Assembly: GCF_037975245.1 (NCBI RefSeq)
Contig: NC_092567.1
Span: forward strand, 1,117,214-1,181,213
Source: Apostichopus japonicus
Taxonomy: Eukaryota > Echinodermata > Holothuroidea > Aspidochirotida > Stichopodidae
Reading direction: 5' to 3'
Length of the DNA: 64,000 nucleotides
This document shows, one piece after another, positions 1 through 13,600 of this stretch. The translations under genes were made by a program, and so were the position numbers. Below the pieces are notes generated by a model. It did no database searches and was not told the origin of the DNA. It was given only the letters and a program-made list of their open reading frames with translations. Each line of letters starts with the position of its first letter. The stretch's first letter is position 1.

Positions 1-1503
1 TTAGTTTGTGGTTTTGAGGTGAAAGCTATTTTGACATTTATAGCATGCTACTAGCCATGCTGGTTACTGTAGCTAGCTGCATGCTGGGAAGATATTTACT
101 GACTGTTGTCATAGGGAACAATCTTCTGTTTGAAGTTCACTCACTTACAATCCTATTAATAAAATTAGACTTGATTAACAGCTGTTAACTATGACCAGTA
201 ATGAGCTATTAATGGATTGTTAAATACTTAAGCTTTACAATGTAAACTTGTTAAGTTTGCAAATATAAAAGTTTTTGATTTGAAAGTGTAATACTTGTAC
301 TTTTCATATAGTACTAGTATTACTATAGGACTTCAGTAATACTAAAGTAATATATTATAGTACTACTATACTATACTATACTATACTATAGTACTGTACT
401 ATAGTAGATACTATAGTAAGTACTATACTATAGTACTATACTATAGTACTATACTATAGTACTATACTATATTACTATACTATAGTACTATACTATAGTG
501 CTATACTATATTACTTTCAGTGCTACTGTAGTACTAGTAGAGTACCTACTATAGTATCGCTTTAAGAAGAAGAGAAAGCATTGTAAACAAAACATGTAAT
601 GTTAAACTCTCATTAGAATGGAAGTGATGAGTTTGACGATATATTCCAGTACAATTTGGAATATTGATGAAATATTTAAAAAAAATTCTGAAAATTTCAT
701 ATTTGCACAATTTTCCCATTTTTCAATTTTGAAATGTATGACCATGATGTGCAAACTCTGTGAGTGACAAATTGACTCAAATTTGAATGGAATGCAGTAA
801 AGGAACCACATCGACATTCATTTGGTGATATCACATCGCACCCAGTTGAGACAATTTTTTCTACACTGTAGTGTGATGCTCAGCTTCTTCAGAGCACTTG
901 TATTGTCAGTAAGAGCAGTATGAATATTATGTTTCTATCAGATCAATGATAGGAACTGTTCGTACTGTCAATAGCAGTGCTTTGAAGCATGATATTAGAG
1001 TACAGTTTTGAGAGGTATTAGTATTAGGAAATTGTCCCAACTGGCTGCACATCATATCAAATGTAGTTTAGTTCAATGATCAGTTGTAACCTTAATATGA
1101 GATTCACTTGGCAGGTTTGAAAAGTTGTTTAACAGAAATTGTGGCCCATATGCAAGATTGTGCAGTCATGTTCTATACTGCCTCGTGCCCATACTCATAC
1201 TATACTATACTACAAACAGGTTTGCAGTGTAACATTAACAGTCTTCTTTCTACACACAAGTAATTACTTTGTTGATCTGGCTGCCATGGTAACAGAAAAG
1301 ACAATAATTGAACTTTTGAAAGTTGAAAGTTTGATCCATGTTTCCATTGATTTAGTAGTCATTCAAGACATTCATTTAGCTGTTGACTAATTATTACTGT
1401 AAATACTGTTACTGTAAATAATGTTACTGTAAATACTGTTACTGTTTACTGTTACTGTTTACAATTTACTGTTTACCTTTTTTCCTGTTGTTCTCCTCTC
1501 CAG
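1..1503 (+). other. Intron upstream of the first visible exon
   Basis: No coding exon is recognisable. The stretch holds an AT-rich simple array near 365-530 and a degenerate TTACTGTAAATA-type repeat at about 1397-1475, which ends just before the polypyrimidine tract and CAG acceptor at 1501-1503. The earlier ankyrin exons must lie further upstream, so this is treated as the 3' part of an intron. Confidence 0.7.
365..530. repeat. (ACTATAGT)-type microsatellite
   Basis: Perfect and near-perfect runs of ACTATAGT/ACTATACT alternate over about 165 bp. The unit is self-complementary, so single strands could fold into hairpins. It is an ordinary simple repeat of the kind seen again at 51.7-52.1 kb. 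Confidence 0.85.
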
Positions 1504-1687
1504 CTTCCCACCGGCACTGCTCTACATGAGGCGGCACTCTTTGGTAAGGTCGAAGTTGTGAGGGCGCTGTTGGAGAGTTTGCCTCAGATAGACGTTTACG
1601 CCAAGGACGGTAAGGGCGAAACAGCTGTGCAGAAAGTGCAAGGACACTCTTCAAAGATGGCCAGGGACATCACAGCACTAATAAAAG
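1504..1687 (+). CDS. ANKS1: Exon 1 in window: C-terminal ankyrin repeat
   Basis: The acceptor is CTCTCCAG at 1496-1503 and the donor is AAAAG|GTATTA. The exon encodes 61 codons plus one base (phase 0 start, phase 1 end). The peptide opens with a canonical ankyrin helix pair (TALHEAALFGKVEVVRALLE), then a beta-turn DVYAKDGKGETA and a helix ending in ITALIK. In vertebrate ANKS1 proteins the last ankyrin repeat has the same TxLHEAALFGK...VV..LL start and an ALI-type end, which is the strongest single N-terminal identity clue. An antisense reading frame covers much of the same bases and is a shadow. Codon 62 is split with exon 2 (G|CG, Ala). Confidence 0.92.
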
Positions 1688-4600
1688 GTATTATTGATAT
1701 GAAATATGGAATTGAGAACTTTCTAATGATGGGATGAATATATCCAAGATGTATCAAGGTTTGTCTTCATGACAGTGCAACAGGTTTTGTTATATAGCAG
1801 GGTATGCAAGATGCAATGAATGTAATTTAGTTAGCTCAAGAAGGTACAAATGGTTTCCACGATAGTCCCACCAGGAATCAAAAATTCTCTTTACCTTTTC
1901 AAAATTAGCATTTGGTATTGTTGTAGAGCAGTGCCTTTTGCATATTATTTAGTATGTCTTGTTTGTGAAATTCTCAAAGGGTTTTGAAACAAGTTAGTTT
2001 ACCATGGACGTACAATACTTTAGTTACGATGGAGTGCCTTCACCTCCTTCAGTGATGTAGAAAGTGGTCGGATGCTGAGTTTCACTTCGCACGATTCTTT
2101 AAACACTCGCCGAAAAAAGAAGGCCTGATTTTCCTCAGTGTTCATCCACAATCGTCACATGGAGAAGGTTCTAAAAGAGCTTCTGTTTCCATCCTTAAGC
2201 CTTTTGAAATGCAGCAAAAAGAACCAAGACTGTGGAAACAAGCAAAGGAATTAAATTTCAAAGCTAAAACTGATAGTTTGCCCCTGAGGGTTATTTCATT
2301 CATATAATTGGCCTAACCAACCAGAACTAAATAAATATAATTTTGTGTATGCAGAGCTTGACGATGGCAATCTAAGAAGCTTTGAATGTGAGAAATATTG
2401 TAAGAAAGGTTTTACTGAAATGTACAAGAGACTGTTGCAGTGGCATCGAAAGATAAGAAAGTATTAAGTAGGATTCATTTGTAAGGTATAGTACTTGCTC
2501 TCAAAGGTGTAGCCAAGATGGAATAAAACAGTGAATTTAATAAGCTTCTCCATGTGCTCAACTGCTCAGAACTGTGAATTTATAGGTGAGTCAATATTCT
2601 TGCAGTTGCTTATACCTTCAGTGTTGGCAGAAGCACAATAAAATCTCATTTCGCTTGTGAAAGTATGGGAATAAGTCATTTTAAAAGTGTAAGTACTGCG
2701 AGATGAGATTAATCGAAAACATTGTCTGGTGGGCCTGAGGTAAGAAGGTGACGGGATTTGGGATTTCTACCTTGTTATTGGTCATACTGAATAGAAATCA
2801 TTCTTCCTATTTATCTGTGAGACACTCCAATACAATAATGCGAATAATTCTGTATTCTGATAAGCTTAGAGATACAGATTGGATTTCTGGCTCTGAAAAT
2901 GTCTTTGTTCCATGCCCAGTACACACCGCCCCCCCCACCCTCCACCCCTCCTTTAAATATTATGTTAAAGGGATTATTGAGTCAAAGAGAAAGTATTGCT
3001 TTATGGTATCAAATTGAAGAGAGAAGAAAAGGCCTAATTTGTGACCACTATGTTATATCTAGCGGTTGGTTTTTTGTGTGTAAAAGTAAGTCGGCCTGAC
3101 GTTTCGATCCTAGCAGGATCTTCTTCAAAAGCTAAATGACAAGTAACAGTAACAGTTCAGGGACAAAAACACGCGCAGAATACAGACAGGTTAATGAGCA
3201 TGGTGAACACAAAGAGATAGATGTAAGGGGATTAGTAGACAAGGGATGGAGAGAAGAAAGAAACCAACAGGGGAAGAGGAGAGGTAGGAGATAAACAGTG
3301 GAGAGGGGCAAACAGTGGCGTTTTTTGTTTTTTTTGTCATCCCTGTATAACTACTTTAAACATTCATTTTTGTGTCGTTTTCCCTTACATCATGGTTTAC
3401 CTTTCTCTTGCCAGCGTTTGCCAGAGGTGAACCGTTACCTCCCACGAGCAGTCCGGTGGTGTCCCTCAGCCAGTCTTCCTCGGATGGGGACGACGTCGAG
3501 CCGCCCTCCATTTACGACAATCTGCCTCTGAAGGGTAACCACAGTACTCTGCCGTTAGTGAGTCGCAAAACCCGCGAACAGAACCTATCTTACGAACCAG
3601 TGCAATTTAACCCCGAGAGAAGCGGTCCGGCCTTGTCCTCTGGAATCCGAGAGAATTATGTGAACATCAAACTTGGAGAGAAGTCCCGGACGCCACCAAA
3701 GAAGCCAGCCAGAGTGTCGATAGGTCACCTTCTAGAACAGTTAAACGAAAATGGATTGACGGAGAACTCCTCTGAGGGTGCCTTTGCTAATAGTGCCTCT
3801 ATGTTTGACCTGAGGGATGCCCCTCAGCAGCCCGAACCTCCGGTTGGCAAAGACGGTAAGAAAAATACCAGGACATTGAAGAGTCGAAGACCTTAAATTT
3901 CAAGACACCAAAAATAATGCTCGTTTGTCAAGTCTAATTATGACTTCATGGAGCTACATATGCTTCAAATTATTACGTTTTTCTTTATTATTTATTATGT
4001 TTATTTTCTGGGATGGAGATGGGTATTGCAAATGTTGAAATCAAAAATATTGAAGCTCTTAACATGACCTAAAAGATGGCATTGGTTTCAATATCAACAG
4101 TATTACCCATTCTTACTTGAAAATGTGACAAGAACAAAACAGAGAAAGTAAATGGTTCCCAGATGTTAGTGGGCTCTATGACATCACAGACTAACACAAT
4201 GTCAGCCCCAGATGTGACATTTAAACTAGGATATATCAGAAACCAAGGTGTTTTGGGGAGTCGTTGATCACAGAGAAATTTCTGTCAAATAAGCTATTTA
4301 AGATGATGGTCGGGGGTTTGTGTCCATGTTAAGAACAATTAGTTAAAAGGTGATATCTGATCTATGTATCTTGAATTTATACAATGAAATAATTACAGAA
4401 TGGGGATACTTCCAGACTAGTCCGATAATGTATCTTTTGGAAGATATTTCGACTTGTCTAACAACATTAGAGAACCATTGAAAACAACAGACAAAAACAT
4501 ACTTGTCCAGCTAGATAGGGGAAGGTTAAACCATGCAAATTGTGCAGTGTCTTGACTATTGGTGCTCCTAGATAAATCATTGCTGGTGTGAGACAGCAAA

Positions 4601-7600
4601 CAGTTGTTGCAACTTACTCCCAGTATGAGGCTAATATATGTTACAGTGTATTATACTGCATAGTCACATTAATGTGTTGTTGTACCTTACTCCCAGTATG
4701 ATGCTAATGTATGTTGCAGTGGGTTATACTGCATAGTCACATTAATGTGTTGTTGTACCTTACTCCCGGTAAGATGCTCATGTATGTTGCAGTGTATTAT
4801 ACTAAATAGTCACATTAATGTGTTGTACCTTACTCCCAGTATGATGCTAATGTATGTTGCAGTGTATTATACTGCATAGTCACATTAATGTGTTGTTGTA
4901 CCTTACTCCCAGTATGATGCTAATATATGTTACAGTGTATTATACTGCATAGTCACATTAATGTGTTGTTGTACCTTACTCCCGGTATGATGCTCATGTA
5001 TGTTGCAGTGTATTATACTTCATAGTCACATTAATGTGTTGTACCTTACTCCCAGTATGATGCTAATGTATGTTGCAGTGTATTATACTGCATAGTCACA
5101 TTAATGTGTTGTTGTACCTTACTCCCAGTATGATGCTCATGTATGTTACAGTGTGTTATACTACATAGTAACATTAATGTGTTGTTGTACCATACTCCCA
5201 GTATGATGCTAATGTATTTTGCAGTGTATTATACTGCGTAGTCACAGTAATGTGTTGGTAACGTTACCTTGCTCCCCATGCCATGTTGTTTCTTGGAAGT
5301 GAAGTGTTTTCAAAGCAAACATTGCAGGTATAAAAAATAACACCAAATTCTTAGCTTGTCGTTGGGGTAAGTTGTTACTTTTGGTTTAATACTAGATGTT
5401 TATTTTCTTTAGCCTGAACTTTTGTTATCATCCAGCTTCCCCAATCCCAGAAACATTACTTATGAAACTAAACCATTGACTTTAAAAGATCGGTCAGCTA
5501 CTGTGCATTATATATAATTACAGAATTTGCTTAGTGTGCAAATTTAAATAGAATTAGACAGTTTTTGGTTTCAAGTACTTGATATTTAAGCCCAATGCAA
5601 ATCAGTGAATGAGCTTGAAACTTGATGCCTAATTTGGTCAATTGAGGCTTGAGTTTGGTTGACTAAAATAACGAGAACATGTTCACAGATCCATTTCCGT
5701 AAGTAATTATGGGTGTTCCAATTAGATTCTAGCAATTCCTAGACAAAAATGCAACTGTAAAACTGATATTGCTTGTTTCAAAATTGAACAACTTTTGCAC
5801 ATAACAGTTGAAGCATATGTTTGTTATATTACTGCAAGGAAACTAGCGCTGTATACATTACATTCAGGCATTTGGATTATGGTGATGAGAGATTTCATGC
5901 CAACACTGGAACCCTCGGTTGTTAGCTTTGGGTGATAGTTCATGTCTTGTTGAATTTACAATTCTTCTACGTAGCTAACACTAGCTAAGATCCTGTGCAT
6001 TTGATGTGTTCTTCCTGATCATGTCTCAGTTTAAATGAATAAAGAATACAATATTAAAATAACTCTGGAGAACCATCTTGTTAAAGGGTGTGAAGACTTG
6101 TGCAAAAAGAAAGTCTAATGCCGGTAATCTGACCTAGTTTCGAATGAGGTGTAACAGAAGTGTTAGACACCACCATCGATCCCAGAAAATACACACACAG
6201 CTTGCCTACCGTCGGTAATTAGACACTAGTGTACAATCAGTACATACAGCTGCGGTCAATACCCACAGCACGGTGTATAAAGGATACAACGATGGACATC
6301 TCAGGTCCAGCTAAAGATAACAAGGTATCACGTTTCATTACTGTCTGCATTTTGTAGCGACACAAACAAAACGTCACTTGCAAGCAACAGAAAGTTAACT
6401 TTTTCAGATGGCCACACGCGGTTTTGGGCGAGTCTTCAATGCCTTTAATAATCAATTTGATTGGTTTTCTCTTGTTTTTAGATTCCCCATCTCATCTCAG
6501 TTTACCTCCAAACTATGAGGACCAAGAGGCAGATTCTGACGTGGATCATGGAGATTATGCAATGTTACGTCCAGATGCGTTCCTCATCAAGGAGACCACC
6601 ACAGAGAGGATTCCTGCTGCTGCTGGTATTACCACAAATACAGTAAGAAATGTGTAACATGACTGGTTAGGACTGATAATAAAGCAAACTTTAGAGTTGT
6701 CTGTCATGAAAATTTGGGTACGGTCCAATCTAAGCGGCTCATAACAGTCATTTTGGGTTCTCTAGTCAACTTTGTTTCGAAATAGTGAAGTTTAATTTGA
6801 AAATTTGAATTAATTTGAATGAATGAAAAAATTAAAAATTTAAATTAATTTGAAAATTCGAAACCAAAGGAGAAAATTTGAAAATTGAAAATGTACGAAA
6901 GACACCTAAAAGGGATGGACAATAGAAAATTTTGTGAACCAGCCATCTCTGGATGGACAAAATGTGAAAACACATACAATGACCTAATAATGATTAGGCA
7001 AAATTACTAAAAACAAATGCTTGTAATTGTTGACACTTGATACTCTTCTTATCGTTGTTTCTTAGGAGGCTGAGGTAGAGGCAGCTGATGTAAAGAGTTG
7101 TTCATCTCATGATTCTCAGAGCACCGGTGCCGACCCTGATAGTCTGCATGAAGAATCCGCCCAGTCAGCAGCTACTGGGCAAGATAAGAGGCCTGTCGGT
7201 AAAACCAGGGTACGCTGACAACCTTCATAAACCAAAAGCATGTTTAATATGGAACGCCAAAAGGGCAAGGTATTTTGTCGTCTCCGTCGAGTTTGTCCAC
7301 TTCGATGTTGTTGTCTCGATCGAGTTAGTTGCCTCGATCGAGTTTGTTGTCTCGATCGAGTTTGTTGTCTCGATCGAGTTTGTTGCCTCGATCGAGTTTG
7401 TTGCCTCGATCGAGTTTGTTGTCTCGATCGAGTTTGTTGTCTCGATCGAGTTTGTTGCCTCGACCGAGTTTGTTGCCTCGATCGAGTTTGTTGTCTCGAT
7501 CGAGTTTGTTGCCTCGATCGAGTTTGTTGCCTCCATCGAGTTTGTTGTCTCGATCGAGTTTGTTGCCTCGATCGAGTTTGTTGCCTCGATCGAGTTTGTT

Positions 7601-10600
7601 GCCTCGATCGAGTTTGTTGCCTCGATCGAGTTTGTTGTCTCGATCGAGTTTGTTGCCTCGATCGAGTTTGTTGCCTCGATCGAGTTTGTTGTCTCGATCG
7701 AGTTTGTTGCCTCGATCGAGTTTGTTGCCTCGATCGAGTTTGTTGCCTCGATCGAGTTTGTTGCCTCGATCGAGTTTGTTGTCTCGATCGAGTTTGTTGC
7801 CTCGATCGAGTTTGTTGCCTCGATCGAGTTTGTTGTCTCGATCGAGTTTGTTGCCTCGATCGAGTTTGTTGCCTCGATCGAGTTTGTCTCGATCAAGTTT
7901 GTCTCGATTGATTTTGCGGCGCTATTCCGAAATGAAAAATTTGTGAACATGGAGCGCACGTGCCCTAACTGCTGCAGCGGTGAAATCAAATGAAATACAA
8001 CACAGAAATAGAACACGTTCCGTGAATACAACACATATGACCGGTAGACTATATTACGTCCCATATCGCACCGTGTATATCGCGCCGTATCGTATTATAT
8101 GAAAGGGGGGTGTAGGTTGTTTTACACTATCAAACGTAACGTAGTCACCAAGAACCTGAAGTATTTGTAAGGGAGGGCCCGAGGAACATGAACTTATAGC
8201 ACGCTCCTCATGGTGAAACATAATTGCACCTATTAGGTGAATTGAGTGTACTGTCAATAGTAGGAGAGACCAGTGTAGGTTCTTATGACCAACTTCTGCT
8301 CTCAAACTTTATAGGAGGAGCTTCATCAGTAGTAGCCTTTGAATATTCTATATTCCGCCTGGGCGTCTCGTTCTCAAAATGCATCTATTTTCTGTGCACG
8401 AGTTTTTATGGACACATAGTGCAACTATAAGAGCATCTAGAAGAGCTATGTGTAAACCTTGAGAGTCAGCTGATTCTTCGTTAGTACGAAACCTTGAGTT
8501 AAAAAGTAAATCTTAGAGATTTTGGGCCCTTTTATAGGCTAGAATCGGTTCTTTTGGAAACAGTTTGGTTAATTCCGCGTGTTGCGCGAGATATGACGAC
8601 GCCGATTCGCGCTTTTTTGTGTGTAGCAGTAGCATAGTGTTATGTGTGCGTACGTGTGCATTGTACATTCAATTATTGAATAGCAGCACAGTTTAACAAA
8701 ATAGATCGAATCAACAAACTCGATCGAGACAACAAACTCCATCGAGACAACAAACTCGATCGAGGCAACAAACTCGATCGAGGCAACAAACTCGATCGAG
8801 ACAGCAAACTCGATCGAGGCAACAAACTCGATCGAGACAACAAACTCGATCGAGGCAACAAACTCGATCGAGGCAACAAACTCGATCGAGGCAACAAACT
8901 CGATCGAGGCAACAAACTCGATCGAGACAACAAACTCGATCGAGACAACAAACTCGATCGAGGCAACAAACTCGATCGAGGCAACAAACTCGATCGAGAC
9001 AACAACATCGAAGTGGACAAACTCGACGGAGACGACAAAATACATTGCCCTTTTGGCGTTCCATAGTTTAATAGTGTTGTATTTAGGCATGAGCTTTTTC
9101 CGCGAATTCGCGGAATATCCGTGGTTTCTTTCCTACCTCCGAGATTTACACCTCAATTTCCGTGAATTTCTAACAACAGTTGTATCATATCATCCGTCGT
9201 TCGCATGTTTTTTCATTACATATGGATATCCAACCTGCAGGGGGACAAAAGCTATTATCCTAACACACTGTAGCATACACAAACTGGAGCCTTTACCGCA
9301 ATTTTTGCAAAGTTCCATGATTTTTTTCTTACCCCAGGCTCATCCCTGTGTATCCATCACGGACATTTCCATAACACAATCTAGTGTAGTTAAAGCTGAT
9401 TGATTGATAAAACGTGATGTCAGCTGTGTATGACATCTATCTATATGACGAAGTCCTGCTTAGACATATCAGCACTTAACCTGCGAGACTTCTACAGGTT
9501 TTGTCTGGGCCTAGTATAATACTGATAAAATTAATACAACCTACTCTTGAAATTGAATTCCTCTCTGAAATGTATTTCTGTGTTTTAAAATCGCTTCAAG
9601 AGAAATCCCCAGGATTCCTTTCCAGGGATTGGAATACATTCCAGAAAACTGTTATTTACTCTTTCAGAGATGTGTTTTGGTTCCCCAGGATTACTAACCA
9701 GGGATTGGAATACATTCCAGAAAACTGTAATTTACCCTTTCTGAGATGTGTTTTTGTCCTTTATAGTGGCATTGAGGGAACGCCCAATATTTGCAAATGC
9801 TATCGTATCTTGAGGCTTGACCCCCCTGGGAGGAGGTGTGGGCGTGCCCAGTATACCATAAGGTTTTGGATGAAATAAATATTATCCTCAAAATGTAATA
9901 ACACTATTATCCATCTGCATTTTCAGTGTCCAAGTACTGTATTATGCAACAAGTACCGCATTATGCAACAAGTACTGTATTATGTAACAAGTACTGTATT
10001 ATGCAATAAGTACTGTATTATGCAACAAATCCTTCAAGTATGATTTTTACTGGTTGTATTAGTACTTCTACTGAATATTATATAAGTGGTTCTCTGGTTT
10101 TTATATTTTTCCTGTGTGTCTTTCCTTGACGTACCATCTGGTAATGTGTTTTGTATCCAACAGAGAAAGCTAAGTGCACCTATTGCTTCCATGGACAGTG
10201 ATCCTGAAGGTGACATTGAAGTCTACGAGCTCCTCGCCGATGCGGTGACAGGAGACGATAAAGAGAGTGGTTCTTCCAGAGCCTCATCAAGGAGACACCT
10301 GGCGTCAAATTCGGATGTCGGTGAGACATTTGAAAGGCTTTGTAGGATCTCTGTGGGGGTTGGGGAGGCGGAAGGGGTGGGGTGTGGAGGCAGAAGGGGT
10401 GGGGAGTGGTTGGCATTATTTTTCATAGAATTAATTGGGACGATGAAATGTCAGTGATCCCCTTGTGTGTTAAATGATGTGGCCTACATCCTTCAAAGAC
10501 AAATGTGGGTTACGTTAGAAATGTTGAAGAGTTTTGGGTTAGTATTAGTGCTAAGTCAGAGAACACATTAACAAACCATACCATGCAATGCGGAGTTTAA

Positions 10601-13600
10601 AGTAGGACTAAGACTGATCTTGTAACTGTACTGAACCTCAAACTGAGTGGAGGAATAGGCAAACCTGACCCAAGGGGTGGGGGGGTGGGGACCCAAGGGT
10701 TGGGGTGGGGACCAAAGGGAAGTTTTAATAGTCAGTACAGCTATGATGCATATTCTTATATACTCAGCAATTTCTCCATGCTGATTGGCCCTCTAGAATC
10801 ATGATCTAGATTTTGTATGCCAAGAAATGGCAGTGTTAGTTGCAGCACGGATGTAGATGCTGTTAGACAGGGTTTGTAAAGTCATAACCATGATTTTAGG
10901 CTAAAATAATGGCTATATATATATGTAGTAAATAAGTTATAAGTTGTGTGAAAGGGGAAGCACCAAAAATTGAACGGATGAAATGAAAATCTGTCTTAAA
11001 GTACATGATCAGGTTTACATACAATTAATAAAACATGAATGGTTTACGTTTACGTTAGAAATGTATATTCTTGGTATGACACCAGTGGAATTTGCTCAAG
11101 GCAATGTTATTCAGAACAAGGTGCCAATTAAAACAATACATTACAGAAGAATCAAACACCTGTATTTTTGTGTTTAACGAGACTGTTTAAATATGAGTGA
11201 AATTGGCTAGATATGACCACCAAGTAAAAGACTTGGAATAATTAAAAAAAATATTTCTTACAGTTTTGAAATTTCTATAATGTTTTGACCATCTTTGTAT
11301 TCATACGAACTAACTGAGGGAATCGATGGTGCAGTTTGGAGCACGTGAAGCAATGTTTTTTTTTGTTTCATGCTATGCTCACTTTATAGCGATGCCTCTT
11401 CACATTGGCCCGCCAAAAAATCGCACACTTCGAAAAGAATGTCAGTTTTTGGTCCCGATGTTCCCTGGCCTTGGTGTTGAGAATGAGTGTGACAGTACAT
11501 TATTTTGTTTCACAGCCTGAGTAAAGTTACAGTTGGTTGGTAATCATCGTGTGTTTGTTCTTACCAACACTGAAATCAAAATTTACAACGGGATTCTCAG
11601 AAAACTTGACACTGCATGGATATTGTGGGAATACAGAGTTACCTGAAACTACAGTTGAACTACTTTTGTGAAAATTACCGGGAGATGAGTCGTAGTTGTG
11701 CTGACATTACCCTTACAAATGGGAACAGTGAAAATTGTTTGTTACCATTAGTTACTGCATTCCAACTGGCTACTCATACAGCCAATACCTGACAATTGAG
11801 ATTTGTATTGAGATATTGTACAAATCCACCTCACTCTGAATAGTAACAAATTTCAGGCACGAGCTTTTTCCGCAAATTCGTGGAATATCTGTGATTTCTT
11901 TTCTACCTCGGGGACAAAAGCTATTATCCTAACACACTGTAGCATACGCAAACTGGAGCCTATAACGCAATATTTTGCAAAGTTCTGTGATTTTGTTTTT
12001 ATCCCAGGCTCATCCCTGAAACTTCCAATTGCAATGTATTCGTTGATCAATATTGTCACTCTTCGGCATCATCAATCAACTGCAGAAATAAAAAGTTGTC
12101 TCATTGACACCTTATTTCCCATGATTTGGTTTATTAAAATTACAACGACATCAATGAAGTAAGGTTTGCTAAGTACAAACATCGCAGTGTAAAACACACA
12201 AAAGCAATTATGGTTATAGCATATTGTGTGTACTTTCCTTTGGCCGTCAGGGTCGCTTCTCTGTAATAGGCTATTCACAATTGCATGGAACATTAATTTC
12301 ACGGAGTAGACACTTTTGTTGCACACGTAATTAATTATCAGGACAGGTTCATCTTTTGTTTTACGTTTGTTTATTTTTGTCATCTCAATCTAACACGGTG
12401 ATAATATTTTCGGGTTTTCTTTCTCTTTAATACCAGGTGGTGATGATGGTTTTTTGTTTTTTTGTTAATTTATTCACATAAATCAGCTTGATTTCTTATT
12501 TTGTTTTTTATCCTATGAAAGCCTTAAAGCCTGTTCCTGCACCGAGGAGGAATATTTCCCCCTGTGTCACGCCCATGTCACCAAAGTATTTCCCCGCTGT
12601 AGCACCTAACGGCAGCCCCCCTACAGAGGGATTCTCCCCTTACAGGAAAGAGGACGACCCTACCGAGACACCCAGTCACCCTCCCCCATCACCCCACACT
12701 GCCATGCTAGGTATTCAAGCACGATTTTCACAGCATAAGGTAAATTTCTAAATGGTAATGTTTTACTTTTCTGTTTTGTTCAACTTATGATCAATGTGTT
12801 TCAGTGTCACATGTCAATTTGTTGCAAGTTTGAGGGTTTTGGATTCTGAAAGCTCTTTGTTTGTTTTTGAATCTGCCACAACCAGGGTGATACCATTCTG
12901 GACAGTATCGCACGAAAGGCACACAAAAGCGTGTTACCTTACTACATCAAAAACCAAACTGAGAACACAAATGATGGAATTTAAGGCATTGACTGTAAAG
13001 GTTTGATATTAATAAAACTGAACCATTATCTTATAATTTTTGACACACATCTGTTAATCTTACTAAAGTATTAGCAATTGCTGTGTAGGGATGACAGGGT
13101 GTAGAGTTTGGTGACTTTCCAAAACTATGCAAAAACAAAATTATTCTGTCAATTTTGAGATTGACTTTTGTGTTAATATTAAAGCATATTTCGCAGAGCA
13201 TCTAGCAGGGACGTGCCCACGTTGGGCGGCACTGGGCGGCCGCTCCAATCACTTAATATTACCACCCAGCACTGTCTTAAAAATTGTGAATCCCGCCCAG
13301 CACTATTTTCATATAAAGTCCCGACATTCCTAACAATATATTCAACATAAATTGGGCCTTGCCTATGCCAAAATCTTCCAGACTAATAATGCATCAGAAA
13401 TATTACTTACGGCTCCTTGTAAAATCTCTTTGAAACAATCTATTAACTTTTACCAGGTACGTAATATATTTCACTAAAAAAAAATTTAAAAATGTAAATT
13501 GTTAGCAAAACTAGTACTTGTGTATGTGCTTAAAAAGCTACACAAGTGCTACAGTAGCATTTGGCATCTGAGCACCTTCAAAAATTGAAATAAAAAATCG

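Larger units (their letters stand above)
3856..6481 (+). other. Intron 2
   Basis: The intron is 2.6 kb, phase 1. It contains a nine-copy minisatellite (4606-5265) and a TTAA MITE (6081-6448) that almost reaches the acceptor. Other parts (3860-4600, 5270-6080) show no recognisable feature. Confidence 0.85.
7250..9063. mobile_element. Foldback-like nonautonomous transposon with 18-bp palindromic subrepeats
   Basis: The ends are mirror images: TGGAACGCCAAAAGGGCAA on the left and its complement on the right, each flanked by TA (7248-7249 and 9064-9065). Inside each end comes a matching spacer (TTTTGTCGTCTCCGTCGAG on the left), then a tandem array of the 18-mer CTCGATCGAGTTTGTTGC/T. The left array (about 7304-7895) has around 32 units and the right one (about 8700-9003) around 16 in opposite orientation. 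The central 0.8 kb (7900-8695) shows no transposase. Array frames lack stops, giving spurious open frames up to 294 codons. A TA duplication is compatible with Tc1/mariner-type insertion, but the class is unproven. Confidence 0.85.
7210..10163 (+). other. Intron 4
   Basis: The intron is 2.95 kb, phase 0. It is largely made of a foldback element (7250-9063), a hAT-like MITE (9084-9348), an 88-bp tandem duplication (about 9605-9760) and a 19-bp minisatellite (9932-10028). Confidence 0.8.

Noticed and set aside
1466-1654. Antisense frame over exon 1
   Set aside because: Shadow of the ankyrin exon on the opposite strand.
4606-5265. CRISPR-like repeat array
   Set aside because: Units are contiguous 70/73-bp tandem repeats without unique spacers, in an animal intron.
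7109-8064. Open frames of 205-294 codons (VASIEF/ CCLDRV/ LLPRSS/ SIEATN repeats) on both strands
   Set aside because: All are translations of the same 18-bp minisatellite, whose unit length is a multiple of three and lacks stops in every frame. No non-repetitive protein is attached.
8569-9090. Matching open frames in the right array
   Set aside because: Same 18-bp repeat in inverted orientation; not a gene.
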